This document shows, in pieces, positions 48,566 to 56,924 of a stretch of 64,000 nucleotides of DNA. How positions within the stretch are numbered: the first letter of the stretch is position 1; each line of letters begins with the position of its first letter. This DNA is from Kitasatospora sp. NA04385 (GTDB taxonomy: Bacteria; Actinomycetota; Actinomycetes; Streptomycetales; Streptomycetaceae). The stretch lies in assembly GCF_013364235.1 (NCBI RefSeq), contig NZ_CP054919.1, positions 2,565,951 through 2,629,950 on the forward strand, written 5' to 3'. The notes beneath the pieces were generated by a model, which worked only from the letters and a program-made list of their open reading frames with translations, was not told the DNA's origin and did not search any database. A program made the translations under genes and the position numbers.

Positions 48566-49567
48566 TCAGGACCCGAGGGTCGCCACCATCACCGCCTTGA
48601 TGGTGTGCAGCCGGTTCTCGGCCTGGTCGAAGACCACCGAGTGCGCGGACTCGAACAGCTCGTCGGTGCACTCCAGCTCCGACATGCCGGTGAGCTCGAA
48701 CATCTGCCGGCCGACCTCGGTGCCGAGGTCGTGGAACGCGGGCAGGCAGTGCAGGAACTTGACCGCCGGGTTTCCGGTGGCGCGCACCGTGTCCATCGAG
48801 ACCTGGTAGGGCTTGAGCAGCGCGATCCGCTCGGCCCAGACCTCCTTGGGCTCACCCATCGACACCCAGACGTCGGTGTAGAGGAAGTCGGCCCCGGCCA
48901 CACCGGCCGCCACGTCCTCGGTGAGGGTGATCCGGGCGCCGCTGGTCTCGGCCAGCGCGTCGGCGGCCTTGCGGATCTCCTCGCCGGGCCAGAGCGAGGC
49001 CGGGGCGACGATCCGGATGTCCATGCCCAGCAGCGCGCCGGTGACCAGCACCGAGTTGCCCATGTTGAAGCGGGCGTCACCGAGGTAGACCAGGGTGGTC
49101 TGGTTCAGCGGCTTGGTGGAGTGCTCCTGGATGGTGAGCACGTCGGCCAGCAGTTGGGTGGGGTGCCACTCGTCGGTCAGGCCGTTCCAGACCGGGACGC
49201 CCGCGTGCGCGGCCAGTTCCTCGACGATCTCCTGGCCGTCGCCGCGGTACTCGATGCCGTCGAACATCCGGCCCAGCACCCGCGCGGTGTCCTTGATCGA
49301 CTCCTTGTGCCCCATCTGCGACCCGGCCGGGTCCAGGTAGGTGGTGGTGGCGCCCTGGTCGTGGGCGGCCACCTCGAAGGCGCAGCGGGTGCGGGTGGAG
49401 GTCTTGGCGAAGATCAGCGCGATGTTCTTGCCGCGCAGCCGGGGCTGCTCGGTGCCCGCGTACTTGGCGGCCTTCAGCTGGGCCGCCAGGTCGACCAGGT
49501 GGCGGAACTCCTGGGGAGTGAAGTCGAGCTCCTTGAGGAAGTGCCTGTTCCGGAGATTGAACGCCAT
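48566..49567 (-). CDS. argF: Ornithine carbamoyltransferase
   Basis: A 333-aa enzyme forming citrulline from ornithine and carbamoyl phosphate. The carbamoyl-phosphate loop is STRTRC in [14 protein letters not shown]; the usual Glu of FEKTSTRTR is Ala here. HPTQLLAD and the ornithine/catalytic HCLPAF motif are intact. The [22 protein letters not shown]-terminus and [20 protein letters not shown] region resemble E. coli ArgF/ArgI and streptomycete ArcB-type enzymes, so either an anabolic or a catabolic role is possible. It stands alone without other arg or arc genes. ATG 49565-49567 follows AGGAGA. ARG-box-like sequence lies 40-70 bp upstream, favouring ArgR control. Confidence 0.93.
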   Translation of the reverse strand: MAFNLRNRHFLKELDFTPQEFRHLVDLAAQLKAAKYAGTEQPRLRGKNIALIFAKTSTRTRCAFEVAAHDQGATTTYLDPAGSQMGHKESIKDTARVLGRMFDGIEYRGDGQEIVEELAAHAGVPVWNGLTDEWHPTQLLADVLTIQEHSTKPLNQTTLVYLGDARFNMGNSVLVTGALLGMDIRIVAPASLWPGEEIRKAADALAETSGARITLTEDVAAGVAGADFLYTDVWVSMGEPKEVWAERIALLKPYQVSMDTVRATGNPAVKFLHCLPAFHDLGTEVGRQMFELTGMSELECTDELFESAHSVVFDQAENRLHTIKAVMVATLGS

Positions 49568-49605
49568 ACCGGTCTCCTGGGTCGGTCAACGGACTGAAGT
49601 GGGAA

Positions 49606-49637
49606 GTGTATACGAGGAGTCGAATATTCATGCAACA
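49606..49637 (-). promoter_or_regulatory. ARG-box-like sequence before argF
   Basis: On the minus strand TTGCATGAATATTCG resembles an ArgR box, followed by a weaker half box around CGTATACACTT. It lies 40-70 bp before the start, in an AT-rich patch. Confidence 0.5.
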
Positions 49638-49644
49638 CTTCGAT

Positions 49645-49702
49645 GGCCGGTGCCCGGCCGGGGCCACCGCGGGGATGCGGGGACCCCGGCCGTGCACCGG
49701 CC
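49645..49702 (-). terminator. Terminator of the hen1-pnkp operon
   Basis: Two 19-nt arms (GGCCGGTGCCCGGCCGGGG and its near complement, one mismatch) with a 20-nt loop, 16 bp after the pnkp stop. Confidence 0.85.
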
Positions 49703-49717
49703 GGGCGTCGGACCCGG

Positions 49718-52324
49718 TCAGAGCCGGGGGTCGACCGGTTCGGACTCCAGGGCCAGCACCGCGAACACCGCCTCGTGCACCCGCCACAGCGGTTCGCCGG
49801 CCGCCAGCCGGTCCAGCGCCTCCAGGCCGAGCGCGTGCTCGCGCAGGGCGAGCGAGCGCTTGTGGCCGAGCGAGCGCCGGCGCAGGTCGTCCAGGCGCCG
49901 GGTGTAGTCCGGGCCGTAGATGATCCGCAGGTAGTCGCGGCCGCGGACCTTCAGCCCGGGCTGCACCAGCCGTCCGGAGCCGTCCCGGTGCAGCGGGTCG
50001 ACCGGCTTGACCACCATGCCCTCGCCGCCGGCCGCGGTCAGCTCCTCCCACCAGGCGACGGCGGCGGCGACCGACGACTCGTCCTCGGTGTCGACCAGCA
50101 GCCGCCCGGTGCGGTGCAGCACCGGCGCGCCGCCGCCCGGCTCCTCGGTGCGCCGCCGGTCGGCGTCCACCAGCCGGTCGATCAGAGCGAGGTGCTCGGT
50201 GTGCGGGCGCAGCGCCAGGTTGGCGCCCTCGGCGGCGAGCAGCTGGAACGGGGCCAGCCGGATGCCGTCGAGGCCCTCGGTCGGCCAGCAGTAGCGCCGG
50301 TACGCCTCGGTGAAGGCCCGGGCGTCGACGGCGTGCTCCCGCTGGCGCCGCGTCAGCTCCGCCACGTCCAGCCCCCGGGCCGCGGCCCGGTCGAGGGCGT
50401 CGAGCGCGGTGGGCAGGGCGGCCCCGGCGGCGGCGCCGACGGCGGCGTACTGGCGGCGCAGCAGCTCGGCCGCCTTGAGCGACCAGGGCATCAGTTCGGC
50501 GTCCAGCAGCAGCCAGCCGGTGTCGAGTTCGTCGAACAGGCCGGTGTGCTCGGCGGCGGCCCGGAGCCGGTCGAGGACCGCTTCGGTGAGGTGCCGGTCG
50601 TTGAGGAAGGCGCGGCCGGTCCTGGTCCAGATCGCACCGGGGCCGGGCAGGCCGAAGCGCTTCTCCAGGGCGGACCCGTCCCGGGCGACCAGGACGACGG
50701 CCCGCGAGCCCATGTGCTTCTCCTCGCAGACCACCTGCCGCACCCCGTCGTGCCGGTAGGCGAAGAACGCCTCCTCGGGGTGCTCCAGCAGGTCCTCGCG
50801 CCGGGAGGTCGGCGCGGGGGCCATGGTGGGCGGCAGGTAGGCGAGCAGCCTCGGGTCGAGCGCGAAGCGGCTCATCACCTCCAGCGCGGCGGCGGCGTTC
50901 TCCTCCCGGACGGCGACGTTGCCGAGCCGGGCGGTCTCCACCACCCGGCGGCCGGCCACGTCCGCCACGTCGAGCGGACGGCCCTCGCGACCGCCGGGCG
51001 CGTCGGTGTGCATCGGGCGGACCGGCTCGTACCACTCCCGCTCGGCCGGGACGGCGACGATCTCCCGCTCCGGGTAGCGCAGCGCGGTCAGGCTGCCGCC
51101 GAACACGCAGCCGGTGTCCAGGCAGATGGTGTTGTTGAGGAAGCTCGCCACCGGCACCGGGGTGTGGCCGTAGACCACCAGGGCGCGGCCGCGGTACTCC
51201 TCGGCCCACGGGTAGCGCACCGGCAGGCCGTACTCGTCGGTCTCGCCGGTGGTGTCGCCGTACAGCGCGTGCGAGCGGACCCGGCCGGAGGCGCGGCCGT
51301 GGAACCTCTCCGGCAGGCCGGCGTGGCAGACCACCAGCGCGCCGCCGTCCAGCAGGTAGTGGCTGACCAGGCCGCGCATGAACTCCCGCACCCGGGCCCG
51401 GAACTCGTCGCTCTCGGCGGACAGCTGGTCGATCGACTCCTGCAGGCCGTACGAGACGGTGACCTTGCGGCCGTCCATCCAGCGGCCGAGCTTGTTCTCG
51501 TGGTTGCCGGGGACGCAGAGCGCGTGGCTGGCCTCGACCATGCCCATCACCAGGCGCAGCACGCCCGGGGTGTCCGGGCCGCGGTCGACCAGGTCGCCGA
51601 CGAACACCGCGGTGCGGCCCTCGGGGTGGACGGCGTCGACGGCGCGGCCCCGCTCGTCGCGGGTGAGCTCGTAGCCGAGCCGGTCGAGCAGGGTCTCCAG
51701 CTCGGAGCGGCAGCCGTGGATGTCGCCGACGACGTCGAACGGGCCGGTGAGGTGCCGCAGGTCGTTGTACCGCTTCTCCGGGACGATCTCGGCGTGCTCG
51801 ACCTCCTCGACCCCGCGCAGCACGTGCACCTTGCGGAAGCCCTCGCGCTCCAGCCCGCGCAAGGAGCGGCGCAGGTCCCGCTGGTGGCGGGGGATCACGT
51901 GGGCGGGCAGCTGCCGGTCCGGCCGCTGCCGGTTGCGCTCGGCGCACACCTCGGCCGGGACGTCCAGCACGATGGCGATCGGCAGCACGTGGTGCTCCCG
52001 GGCGATCGCGACCAGCGCCCGGCGGGCGTGGTCCTGGACGTTGGTGGCGTCGACCACGGTGAGCCGGCCCGCCGCGAGCCGCTTGCCGACGATGTAGTGC
52101 AGCACGTCGAAGGCGTCGGCGGAGGCGGACTGGTCGTTCTCGTCGTCGGCGACCAGGCCCCGGCAGAAGTCGGAGGAGACCACCTCGGTGGGCTTGAAGT
52201 GCTTGCGGGCGAAGCTGGACTTGCCGGAGCCGGTGCTGCCGATCAGCACCACCAGCGAGACGTCGGTGACGGGCAGTCGGCGGCCGGCCCGGGCAGGGGT
52301 CGGCTCCGGAGTTGCGGTGGTCAT
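49718..52324 (-). CDS. pnkp: Polynucleotide kinase-phosphatase of the bacterial RNA-repair system
   Basis: An 868-aa three-domain RNA-repair enzyme. The N-terminal kinase has P-loop GSTGSGKSS (residues 29-37). The central metallophosphatase has GDIHG (200-204), GDLVDRG (243-249) and GNHE (273-276). The C-terminal ligase-like domain has the adenylation motif EEKHMGSRAV with the nucleophilic Lys, and downstream nucleotidyltransferase motifs (DTGWLLLDAELMPWS, EGMVVKPVDP). It heals and seals cleaved tRNA ends together with Hen1, which methylates the 3'-terminal ribose so the repaired site resists renewed cutting. The ATG overlaps the hen1 stop (ATGA, 52321-52324), giving tight coupling. A strong hairpin closes the operon. 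Confidence 0.95.
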   Translation of the reverse strand: MTTATPEPTPARAGRRLPVTDVSLVVLIGSTGSGKSSFARKHFKPTEVVSSDFCRGLVADDENDQSASADAFDVLHYIVGKRLAAGRLTVVDATNVQDHARRALVAIAREHHVLPIAIVLDVPAEVCAERNRQRPDRQLPAHVIPRHQRDLRRSLRGLEREGFRKVHVLRGVEEVEHAEIVPEKRYNDLRHLTGPFDVVGDIHGCRSELETLLDRLGYELTRDERGRAVDAVHPEGRTAVFVGDLVDRGPDTPGVLRLVMGMVEASHALCVPGNHENKLGRWMDGRKVTVSYGLQESIDQLSAESDEFRARVREFMRGLVSHYLLDGGALVVCHAGLPERFHGRASGRVRSHALYGDTTGETDEYGLPVRYPWAEEYRGRALVVYGHTPVPVASFLNNTICLDTGCVFGGSLTALRYPEREIVAVPAEREWYEPVRPMHTDAPGGREGRPLDVADVAGRRVVETARLGNVAVREENAAAALEVMSRFALDPRLLAYLPPTMAPAPTSRREDLLEHPEEAFFAYRHDGVRQVVCEEKHMGSRAVVLVARDGSALEKRFGLPGPGAIWTRTGRAFLNDRHLTEAVLDRLRAAAEHTGLFDELDTGWLLLDAELMPWSLKAAELLRRQYAAVGAAAGAALPTALDALDRAAARGLDVAELTRRQREHAVDARAFTEAYRRYCWPTEGLDGIRLAPFQLLAAEGANLALRPHTEHLALIDRLVDADRRRTEEPGGGAPVLHRTGRLLVDTEDESSVAAAVAWWEELTAAGGEGMVVKPVDPLHRDGSGRLVQPGLKVRGRDYLRIIYGPDYTRRLDDLRRRSLGHKRSLALREHALGLEALDRLAAGEPLWRVHEAVFAVLALESEPVDPRL

Positions 52325-54057
52325 CGGTGGGCGCTCCCTTCCGGGGCGGGGTCGTTCGACGGGACGGTGGCGGCTCCGGGGGCCGCCGGGGTTTCGAGTG
52401 CTTCGGGGATATCGGGTGCTTCGGGTGCTTCGGGGGCGAGACGGAAGTGGGCGAGCTGGGTGGGCGCCCCGACCTCGGGGTCGAGCGGGCCGACCGGTTC
52501 GAGGTCGACGGTGTACCCGTACGCCTCGGCCACCCGGCGAGTCCAGGCCGCGAACTCGGCCCGGCTCCACTCGAAGCGGTGGTCGTCGTGCCGCATCCGC
52601 CCGGCGGGCAGGGTCTCCCAGCGGACGTTGTACTCGGCGTTCGGGGTGGTGACCACGACCGCCGCCGGCCGGGCCGCGCCGAACACCGCGTACTCGAGCG
52701 CGGGCAGCCGGGGCAGGTCGAGGTGCTCGATCACCTCGCACAGCACCGCCGCGTCGTAGCCCTTCAACCGGGCGTCGGTGTACGTCAGCGCGCCCTGGAC
52801 CAGCTTGACCCGGCGGGCCTGGCGCTCCGGCAGCCGGTCCAGGCGGAGCCGGCGGGCGGCAGTCGTCAGCGCCCGCGAGGACACGTCCACCCCGAGCACC
52901 TCGGTGACCCGCGGCTCCTTGAGCAGCGCGCCCACCAACTCGCCCTGCCCGCAGCCCAGGTCGAGCACCCGGGCCGCGCCGGTGCGGGCCAGCGCCGCCA
53001 GGATCGCCGTCCGCCGCTGCCCGGCGAGCGGCCCCCCGCGCTCGCGGTCGGCCTCGGTGGTCTCGGTGGCCTCGCCCGTCCCGGTGGCCTCGGCACTCTC
53101 AGCCTGCTCGGCCTGCTCGGCCTGCTCGGCCGCTCCAGCGGCGTTCACCTCCTCGGTGGCGTCCGGGGCACCCGGGGTGCCCTGAGCCCCCGGAGCCTCC
53201 GCGGTGTCCTCGGTGTCCCCGGCGTCCGGGTTCTCCGGGACGTCCGGGACGGCGTTGTCGATCTCCTCGGCCTCGCGGTCGTCGGCCTCGGCCAGCCGGG
53301 CCAGGGCGAGGCGTTCCGTGGCGAGCCTGGTCAGCGACCAGCGGCGGGACAGGTAGCGGCGGACGATCAGGGCGCGTTCGGGGTGGTCGGCGAGCCAGCC
53401 CTGGCCGGCCGCGAGCAGCTTGTCGACCTCGTCGGGGGCGACCCAGTAGTGCTTGGCCCCGTCGAGGACGGGCAGCAGCACGTACAGGTGCTGCAGCGCG
53501 TCGGACAGCCGCAGGGTGCCGGTCAGTTCGAGCCGCACGTACCGGGAGTCGCCCCACTCGGGGAAGGACTCGTCCAGCGGGAGGGGCCGCGCGTCGACCT
53601 GCCAGCCCAGCGGGGCGAACAGCCGCTCCACCAGCGCGGGGCCGTCGGCGCCGGCCACCGGGACGGCGGGCAGCGCGATCCGCAGCGGCCGCGCCCGGCC
53701 GGGCAGCTCGGGCCGGTGCGCGCACTCGCCCTTCATCGCGGACCGGTAGACCGTGCGCAGCGCCACCGCGAGCAGCGAGGAGGCGGCGTACGGGCGGTCG
53801 TTGACGTACTGGGCGAGCGCGAGGTCGGGCGAGCCGGAGCGGCCCTTGCCGCGGCCCTGGCGGAGCAGTGCGGCGGGGTCGACCTCCAGCAGCAGCGCGG
53901 CGGTGCACGCCCGCTCGCCGGACTCGGGGTAGAAGACGTGGGCGCTGCCGTGCGCGGTGGCGAAGCGCTGCACCTTGTCGGGGTGCTTGTGCAGCAGGAA
54001 GCCCAGGTCGGAGGCGGGTTCCTCGGCGGTGCCGGTGGTGGAGATCGATACGAACAC
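52321..54057 (-). CDS. hen1: 3'-terminal RNA ribose 2'-O-methyltransferase Hen1
   Basis: A 578-aa protein. Its N-terminal half is the Hen1-N domain that activates Pnkp ligation (MFVSISTTGTAEEPASDLGFLLHKHP...). The C-terminal half is a SAM methyltransferase with motif I LDLGCGQGELV, the Mn2+-binding EVIEHLD and the HDDHRFEWSR motif. Between them (about residues 280-360) is an expanded acidic Ala/Glu/Thr-rich linker with AEQAEQAEQAESAEA; this linker is usually much shorter. The GTG start at 54055-54057 has no ribosome binding site. CATACT lies 7 nt upstream, so the transcript is probably leaderless. Divergent from dapD. Confidence 0.94.
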   Translation of the reverse strand: MFVSISTTGTAEEPASDLGFLLHKHPDKVQRFATAHGSAHVFYPESGERACTAALLLEVDPAALLRQGRGKGRSGSPDLALAQYVNDRPYAASSLLAVALRTVYRSAMKGECAHRPELPGRARPLRIALPAVPVAGADGPALVERLFAPLGWQVDARPLPLDESFPEWGDSRYVRLELTGTLRLSDALQHLYVLLPVLDGAKHYWVAPDEVDKLLAAGQGWLADHPERALIVRRYLSRRWSLTRLATERLALARLAEADDREAEEIDNAVPDVPENPDAGDTEDTAEAPGAQGTPGAPDATEEVNAAGAAEQAEQAEQAESAEATGTGEATETTEADRERGGPLAGQRRTAILAALARTGAARVLDLGCGQGELVGALLKEPRVTEVLGVDVSSRALTTAARRLRLDRLPERQARRVKLVQGALTYTDARLKGYDAAVLCEVIEHLDLPRLPALEYAVFGAARPAAVVVTTPNAEYNVRWETLPAGRMRHDDHRFEWSRAEFAAWTRRVAEAYGYTVDLEPVGPLDPEVGAPTQLAHFRLAPEAPEAPDIPEALETPAAPGAATVPSNDPAPEGSAHR

Positions 54058-54064
54058 CCGGCCG

Positions 54065-54070
54065 AGTATG
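54065..54070 (-). promoter_or_regulatory. -10-like hexamer for leaderless hen1
   Basis: CATACT on the minus strand ends 7 nt before the hen1 GTG, in the 101-bp gap shared with divergent dapD. Confidence 0.45.
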
Positions 54071-54145
54071 ACCTGCGGCTCCGTCCGTGAGCACCAGGTT
54101 TTGTCCGTCCGGTGAGCGTGTTGGTCAGTCCTCGGCCCGATTGGT

Positions 54146-54151
54146 TACGGT
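54146..54151 (+). promoter_or_regulatory. -10-like hexamer for leaderless dapD
   Basis: TACGGT ends 7 nt before GTG 54159, with no ribosome binding site. Confidence 0.5.
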
Positions 54152-54158
54152 GCGGGAT

Positions 54159-55148
54159 GTGACTGCTGAAACCTCCACCCCCGCAAGCGGCGCGGTGGCC
54201 GCCGGCCTGGCGACCATCGCGGCCGACGGCACCGTCCTCGACACCTGGTTCCCCGCTCCGGCGCTGGCCGCCGCCCCGGGCCCGTCCGGCACCGTCCGGC
54301 TGAGCGCCGAGGAGGCCGAGTCGGCGCTCGGCCCCGGCGCGGCCGAGGCGCTCCGCACCGACGCCCGGCGCGGCGTCGAGGTGGTGGCGGTGCGCACCGT
54401 GATCTCCTCGCTGGAGGAGAAGCCGCTGGACGCGCACGACGTCTACCTGCGGCTGCACCTGCTCTCCGCCCGCCTGGTGAAGCCGCACGGCCAGAACCTC
54501 GACGGCATCTTCGGCCTGCTGGCGAACGTCGCCTGGACCTCGATCGGCCCGACCCCGGTCGCCAACGTGGAGCAGGCCCGGCTGGCGGTGCGCGCCCAGG
54601 GCGGCCAGCTGGCCCTGTACGGCATCGACAAGTTCCCCCGGATGACCGACTACGTGGCCCCGGCGGGCGTCCGGATCGCCCACGCCGACCGGGTGCGCCT
54701 GGGCGCGCACCTGGCCGAGGGCACCACCGTGATGCACGAGGGCTTCGTCAACTTCAACGCGGGCACCCTGGGCACCTCGATGGTCGAGGGCCGGATCAGC
54801 GCGGGCGTGGTGGTCGGCGACCACAGCGACATCGGCGGCGGCGCCTCGATCATGGGCACCCTGTCCGGTGGCGGCAAGCAGGTCGTCTCGGTGGGCGAGC
54901 GCTGCCTGCTGGGCGCCAACGCGGGCATCGGCATCTCGCTGGGCAACGACTGCGTGGTCGAGGCGGGCCTGTACGTCACCGCCGGCACCCGGGTCACCGC
55001 GCCGGACGGCTCGGTGGCCAAGGCGGTGGAGCTGTCCGGCCAGGACAACCTGCTGTTCCGCCGCAACTCGCAGTCCGGCGCGGTCGAGGTGATCGCCCGC
55101 TCCGGTTCGTGGGGCGGCCTGAACGCGGATCTGCACTCGCACAACTGA
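54159..55148 (+). CDS. dapD: Tetrahydrodipicolinate N-succinyltransferase
   Basis: A 329-aa enzyme of the succinylase branch of lysine/meso-diaminopimelate synthesis. It has an N-terminal alpha/beta domain and a C-terminal left-handed beta helix built from hexapeptide repeats ([57 protein letters not shown]). The [16 protein letters not shown] block is typical of the actinobacterial DapD class. GTG 54159-54161 is preferred over GTG 54150 because TACGGT lies 7 nt before it, consistent with a leaderless mRNA. It is monocistronic, divergent from hen1, and ended by a hairpin at 55171-55210. Confidence 0.94.
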   Translation: MTAETSTPASGAVAAGLATIAADGTVLDTWFPAPALAAAPGPSGTVRLSAEEAESALGPGAAEALRTDARRGVEVVAVRTVISSLEEKPLDAHDVYLRLHLLSARLVKPHGQNLDGIFGLLANVAWTSIGPTPVANVEQARLAVRAQGGQLALYGIDKFPRMTDYVAPAGVRIAHADRVRLGAHLAEGTTVMHEGFVNFNAGTLGTSMVEGRISAGVVVGDHSDIGGGASIMGTLSGGGKQVVSVGERCLLGANAGIGISLGNDCVVEAGLYVTAGTRVTAPDGSVAKAVELSGQDNLLFRRNSQSGAVEVIARSGSWGGLNADLHSHN

Positions 55149-55170
55149 CCTCCTGTCAGGTGGTGTCCGT

Positions 55171-55210
55171 CGGACGGCCGGTGTCTGCTCCCCAGCAGCC
55201 CGGCCGTCCG
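55171..55210 (+). terminator. dapD terminator
   Basis: A perfect 11-bp stem (CGGACGGCCGG and its complement) with an 18-nt loop, 22 bp after the dapD stop. The rest of the gap to 55419 holds only an imperfect direct repeat (CGCCGTAGCGGAGCG / CGCCGTAGCCGAGCG near 55253-55292). Confidence 0.8.
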
Positions 55211-55419
55211 GCCGTTCCGGCCCGGATGGTTCGGCGGCCCGTCCCGAACGCGACGCCGTAGCGGAGCGAGCGCGGCGCCGTAGCCGAGCGGGGGCGGCCC
55301 CCGCAAACCCGGCTCACTCCTGCGGCTGACCGCTGCCCCCGGTTGGACCTCAACGGGTGGTCCGGGGTGACCGCGCGCGGCGGGGACTCGTTGGACCGGC
55401 GGCGCCGACCCCCGGCGCT

Positions 55420-56295
55420 TCACACCGCACCACCGAGTTGGAGGGGCCCCCTCATGTCCGAGCCCTCGACCGAGCCGCCCACCGCGGCCGCCGCCGCGGG
55501 CGGCGCGCCCGCCGGTCCGAAGTCGCTGCTGGAGCAGATGCAGGAACTGCTCGCCTCGATCAACACCGACCTGGCCGGACTCGACTCCGACCTGCGCTCC
55601 TCGCCCGCCCGCGGCGGGCAGGACACCCCGGCGGACGGCTCGCCCCGCGGCTGAGCGCCGCACGCCGCCGGGACCGGCGGGCCCAGCGGGATCACGAGCC
55701 TCGGCTCCTCCCGCCGGGCCGGACCCGCCGGCGACACCTCGCCCGGCGCCCCCGGCGCCCCCGGTTCCGGCCCCTCCCCCGGCTCGCCGTCCGGGGCCCG
55801 CGCACCCGTCATCCTCCGCTGCTCGCGCAGGAGTTCGGCCACCAGGTCGCGGCACTCGGAGCCGGCGTCGAGCCCGTCGATGCAGCTCCAGTACAGGCTC
55901 TCGGTCTCCGCCCCGCAGGCGAGCACCACCAGGCTCTCGTTCGCCTCCTCCAGCAGCAGGGCGAGTTCGGCCAGCACCGGTTCCAGCTCGCCGAGCGCAC
56001 TGAACCGCTCGACCAGCGTCGGCCCGGACCACTCCGGGTACACGCCGACCGGGCCGCCGGGCAGGTCGTCCAGGCCGGGTTCGGGTGGCTGGCGCAGGCA
56101 GCTCGCGGTGTGCGCGCCGGCCTCGCAGAGTTGCTGCCCGAGGGTGGCCAACGCCTCCCCGTCGTGGTCGGCGACCCGGGCGCCGACCGCTTCGGTGAGC
56201 AGCCCGGTCTGCCAGGCCTCGTGCAGGATGTCTCCGGTCGTCCGGGCCTCGGCCAGGGCGTGCCGGACGGTCTTGATCAGTCGCAGCGCGTGCAC
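55420..56295 (-). CDS. DUF6099-like protein with long C-terminal extension
   Basis: A 291-aa frame. The first 160 residues (MHALRLIKTVRHALAEARTTGDILHEAWQTGLL... to CIDGLDAGSECRDLVAELLREQRR) look like the DUF6099 family of helical streptomycete proteins. The last 130 residues are Pro/Gly/Ser-rich and lie antisense to a small plus-strand gene at 55454-55654. Family proteins usually end after the helical part, so the tail may be a chance extension. The GTG start at 56293-56295 has GAGGGGAG upstream. Function unknown. Confidence 0.68.
   Translation of the reverse strand: MHALRLIKTVRHALAEARTTGDILHEAWQTGLLTEAVGARVADHDGEALATLGQQLCEAGAHTASCLRQPPEPGLDDLPGGPVGVYPEWSGPTLVERFSALGELEPVLAELALLLEEANESLVVLACGAETESLYWSCIDGLDAGSECRDLVAELLREQRRMTGARAPDGEPGEGPEPGAPGAPGEVSPAGPARREEPRLVIPLGPPVPAACGAQPRGEPSAGVSCPPRAGEERRSESSPARSVLIEASSSCICSSSDFGPAGAPPAAAAAVGGSVEGSDMRGPLQLGGAV
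55454..55654 (+). CDS. Small acidic helical protein, antisense to the DUF6099 gene tail
   Basis: A 66-aa frame starting at ATG 55454 with GAGGGG 7 nt upstream. It has a Pro/Ala-rich N-terminus (MSEPSTEPPTAAAAAGG), a clear amphipathic helix (SLLEQMQELLASINTDLAGLDSDL) and a polar tail. Third codon positions are almost all G or C, as in real genes here. It lies wholly within the 3' part of the minus-strand DUF6099 frame, so one of the two may be wrong in this stretch. I recognise no family. Confidence 0.5.
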   Translation: MSEPSTEPPTAAAAAGGAPAGPKSLLEQMQELLASINTDLAGLDSDLRSSPARGGQDTPADGSPRG

Positions 56296-56389
56296 GGTGC
56301 GCTCCCCTCGTCCACCGCCGCCGTCCTTCGGCGGTCGGTCACGGGGATCAGCGTGCCGCCGCTCCCGGGGGTGCTCCCAGCGGATTCGG

Positions 56390-56423
56390 CGGCCCTGTGG
56401 ACAACCCGGCCCTGTGGACGACC
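56390..56423. repeat. Tandem duplication of about 17 bp
   Basis: CGGCCCTGTGGACAAC followed by CGGCCCTGTGGACGACC, in the gap between the DUF6099 and MazG genes. Confidence 0.7.
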
Positions 56424-56465
56424 GGGGTCCCCCGCACGGGGGAATTCCGGATGATCTTCCGGCTT

Positions 56466-56578
56466 CCGGGAATCACCCGGACCCCAGGGAGCCGGGACCC
56501 ACCCGCACCCTGGGACCCGTCCGACCCCTTGGGCGCCGGGAACCACCCGCACCCTGGGACCCGTCCGCCCCTAGGGCA
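56466..56578. repeat. Tandem repeat of about 43 bp, 2.6 copies
   Basis: Units begin CCGGGA(A/C)CCACCCGCACCC and share CTGGGACCCGTCCG; full copies are 56492-56535 and 56536-56578, with a degenerate partial copy at 56466-56491. The array touches the stop codon of the MazG gene. Confidence 0.82.
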
Positions 56579-56924
56579 CCGGGAACCTGCTCTCGTTGCG
56601 CTCGATCTTCTCCGCCAGCGCCCGCAGCGGGTCCACCTCCAGCACGGTGCACAGTTGCAGCAGGTAGGCCAGCACGTCGGCCACCTCGTCGCGGACCCGG
56701 TGCGCCGAGTCCGCGTCCGACATCACCTCGGCGGCCTGCTCGGGCGTCAACCACTGGAAGACCTCCAGCAGTTCGCCGGCCTCGACGGTCAGCGCCGAGG
56801 CCAGGTTCTTCGGGGTGTGGTACTGCTGCCAGCTCCGGACGGCCGCGAACTCGGCCAGCCGCCGCTGCAGTTCGGGCACCGTCAGTTCAGCGTCCGGCAC
56901 GGCCGGCTCCACTTCGTCGCTCAT
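56571..56924 (-). CDS. MazG-like nucleotide pyrophosphohydrolase
   Basis: A 117-aa all-helical NTP pyrophosphohydrolase of the MazG/iMazG type. The metal-binding pattern is visible in TVEAGELLEVFQWLT (ExxE) and RDEVADVLAYLLQL (ExxD). SWQQYHTPKNLASAL is the typical segment after helix 1 in the small actinobacterial members, which clear non-canonical or damaged (d)NTPs. Its ATG overlaps the stop of the AAA ATPase gene as ATGA (56921-56924), so the two are translationally coupled. The 3' end runs into a tandem repeat. The pairing with an SMC/RecF-like ATPase is notable. Confidence 0.9.
   Translation of the reverse strand: MSDEVEPAVPDAELTVPELQRRLAEFAAVRSWQQYHTPKNLASALTVEAGELLEVFQWLTPEQAAEVMSDADSAHRVRDEVADVLAYLLQLCTVLEVDPLRALAEKIERNESRFPVP

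Noticed and set aside
49718-54057. New toxin-immunity or retron-like system in this large accessory block
   Set aside because: The domains identify it fully as the known Hen1-Pnkp RNA-repair system. No reverse transcriptase or effector is present.
56466-56578. CRISPR array
   Set aside because: The repeats are directly adjacent without unique spacers, so this is a simple tandem duplication. No cas genes are present.
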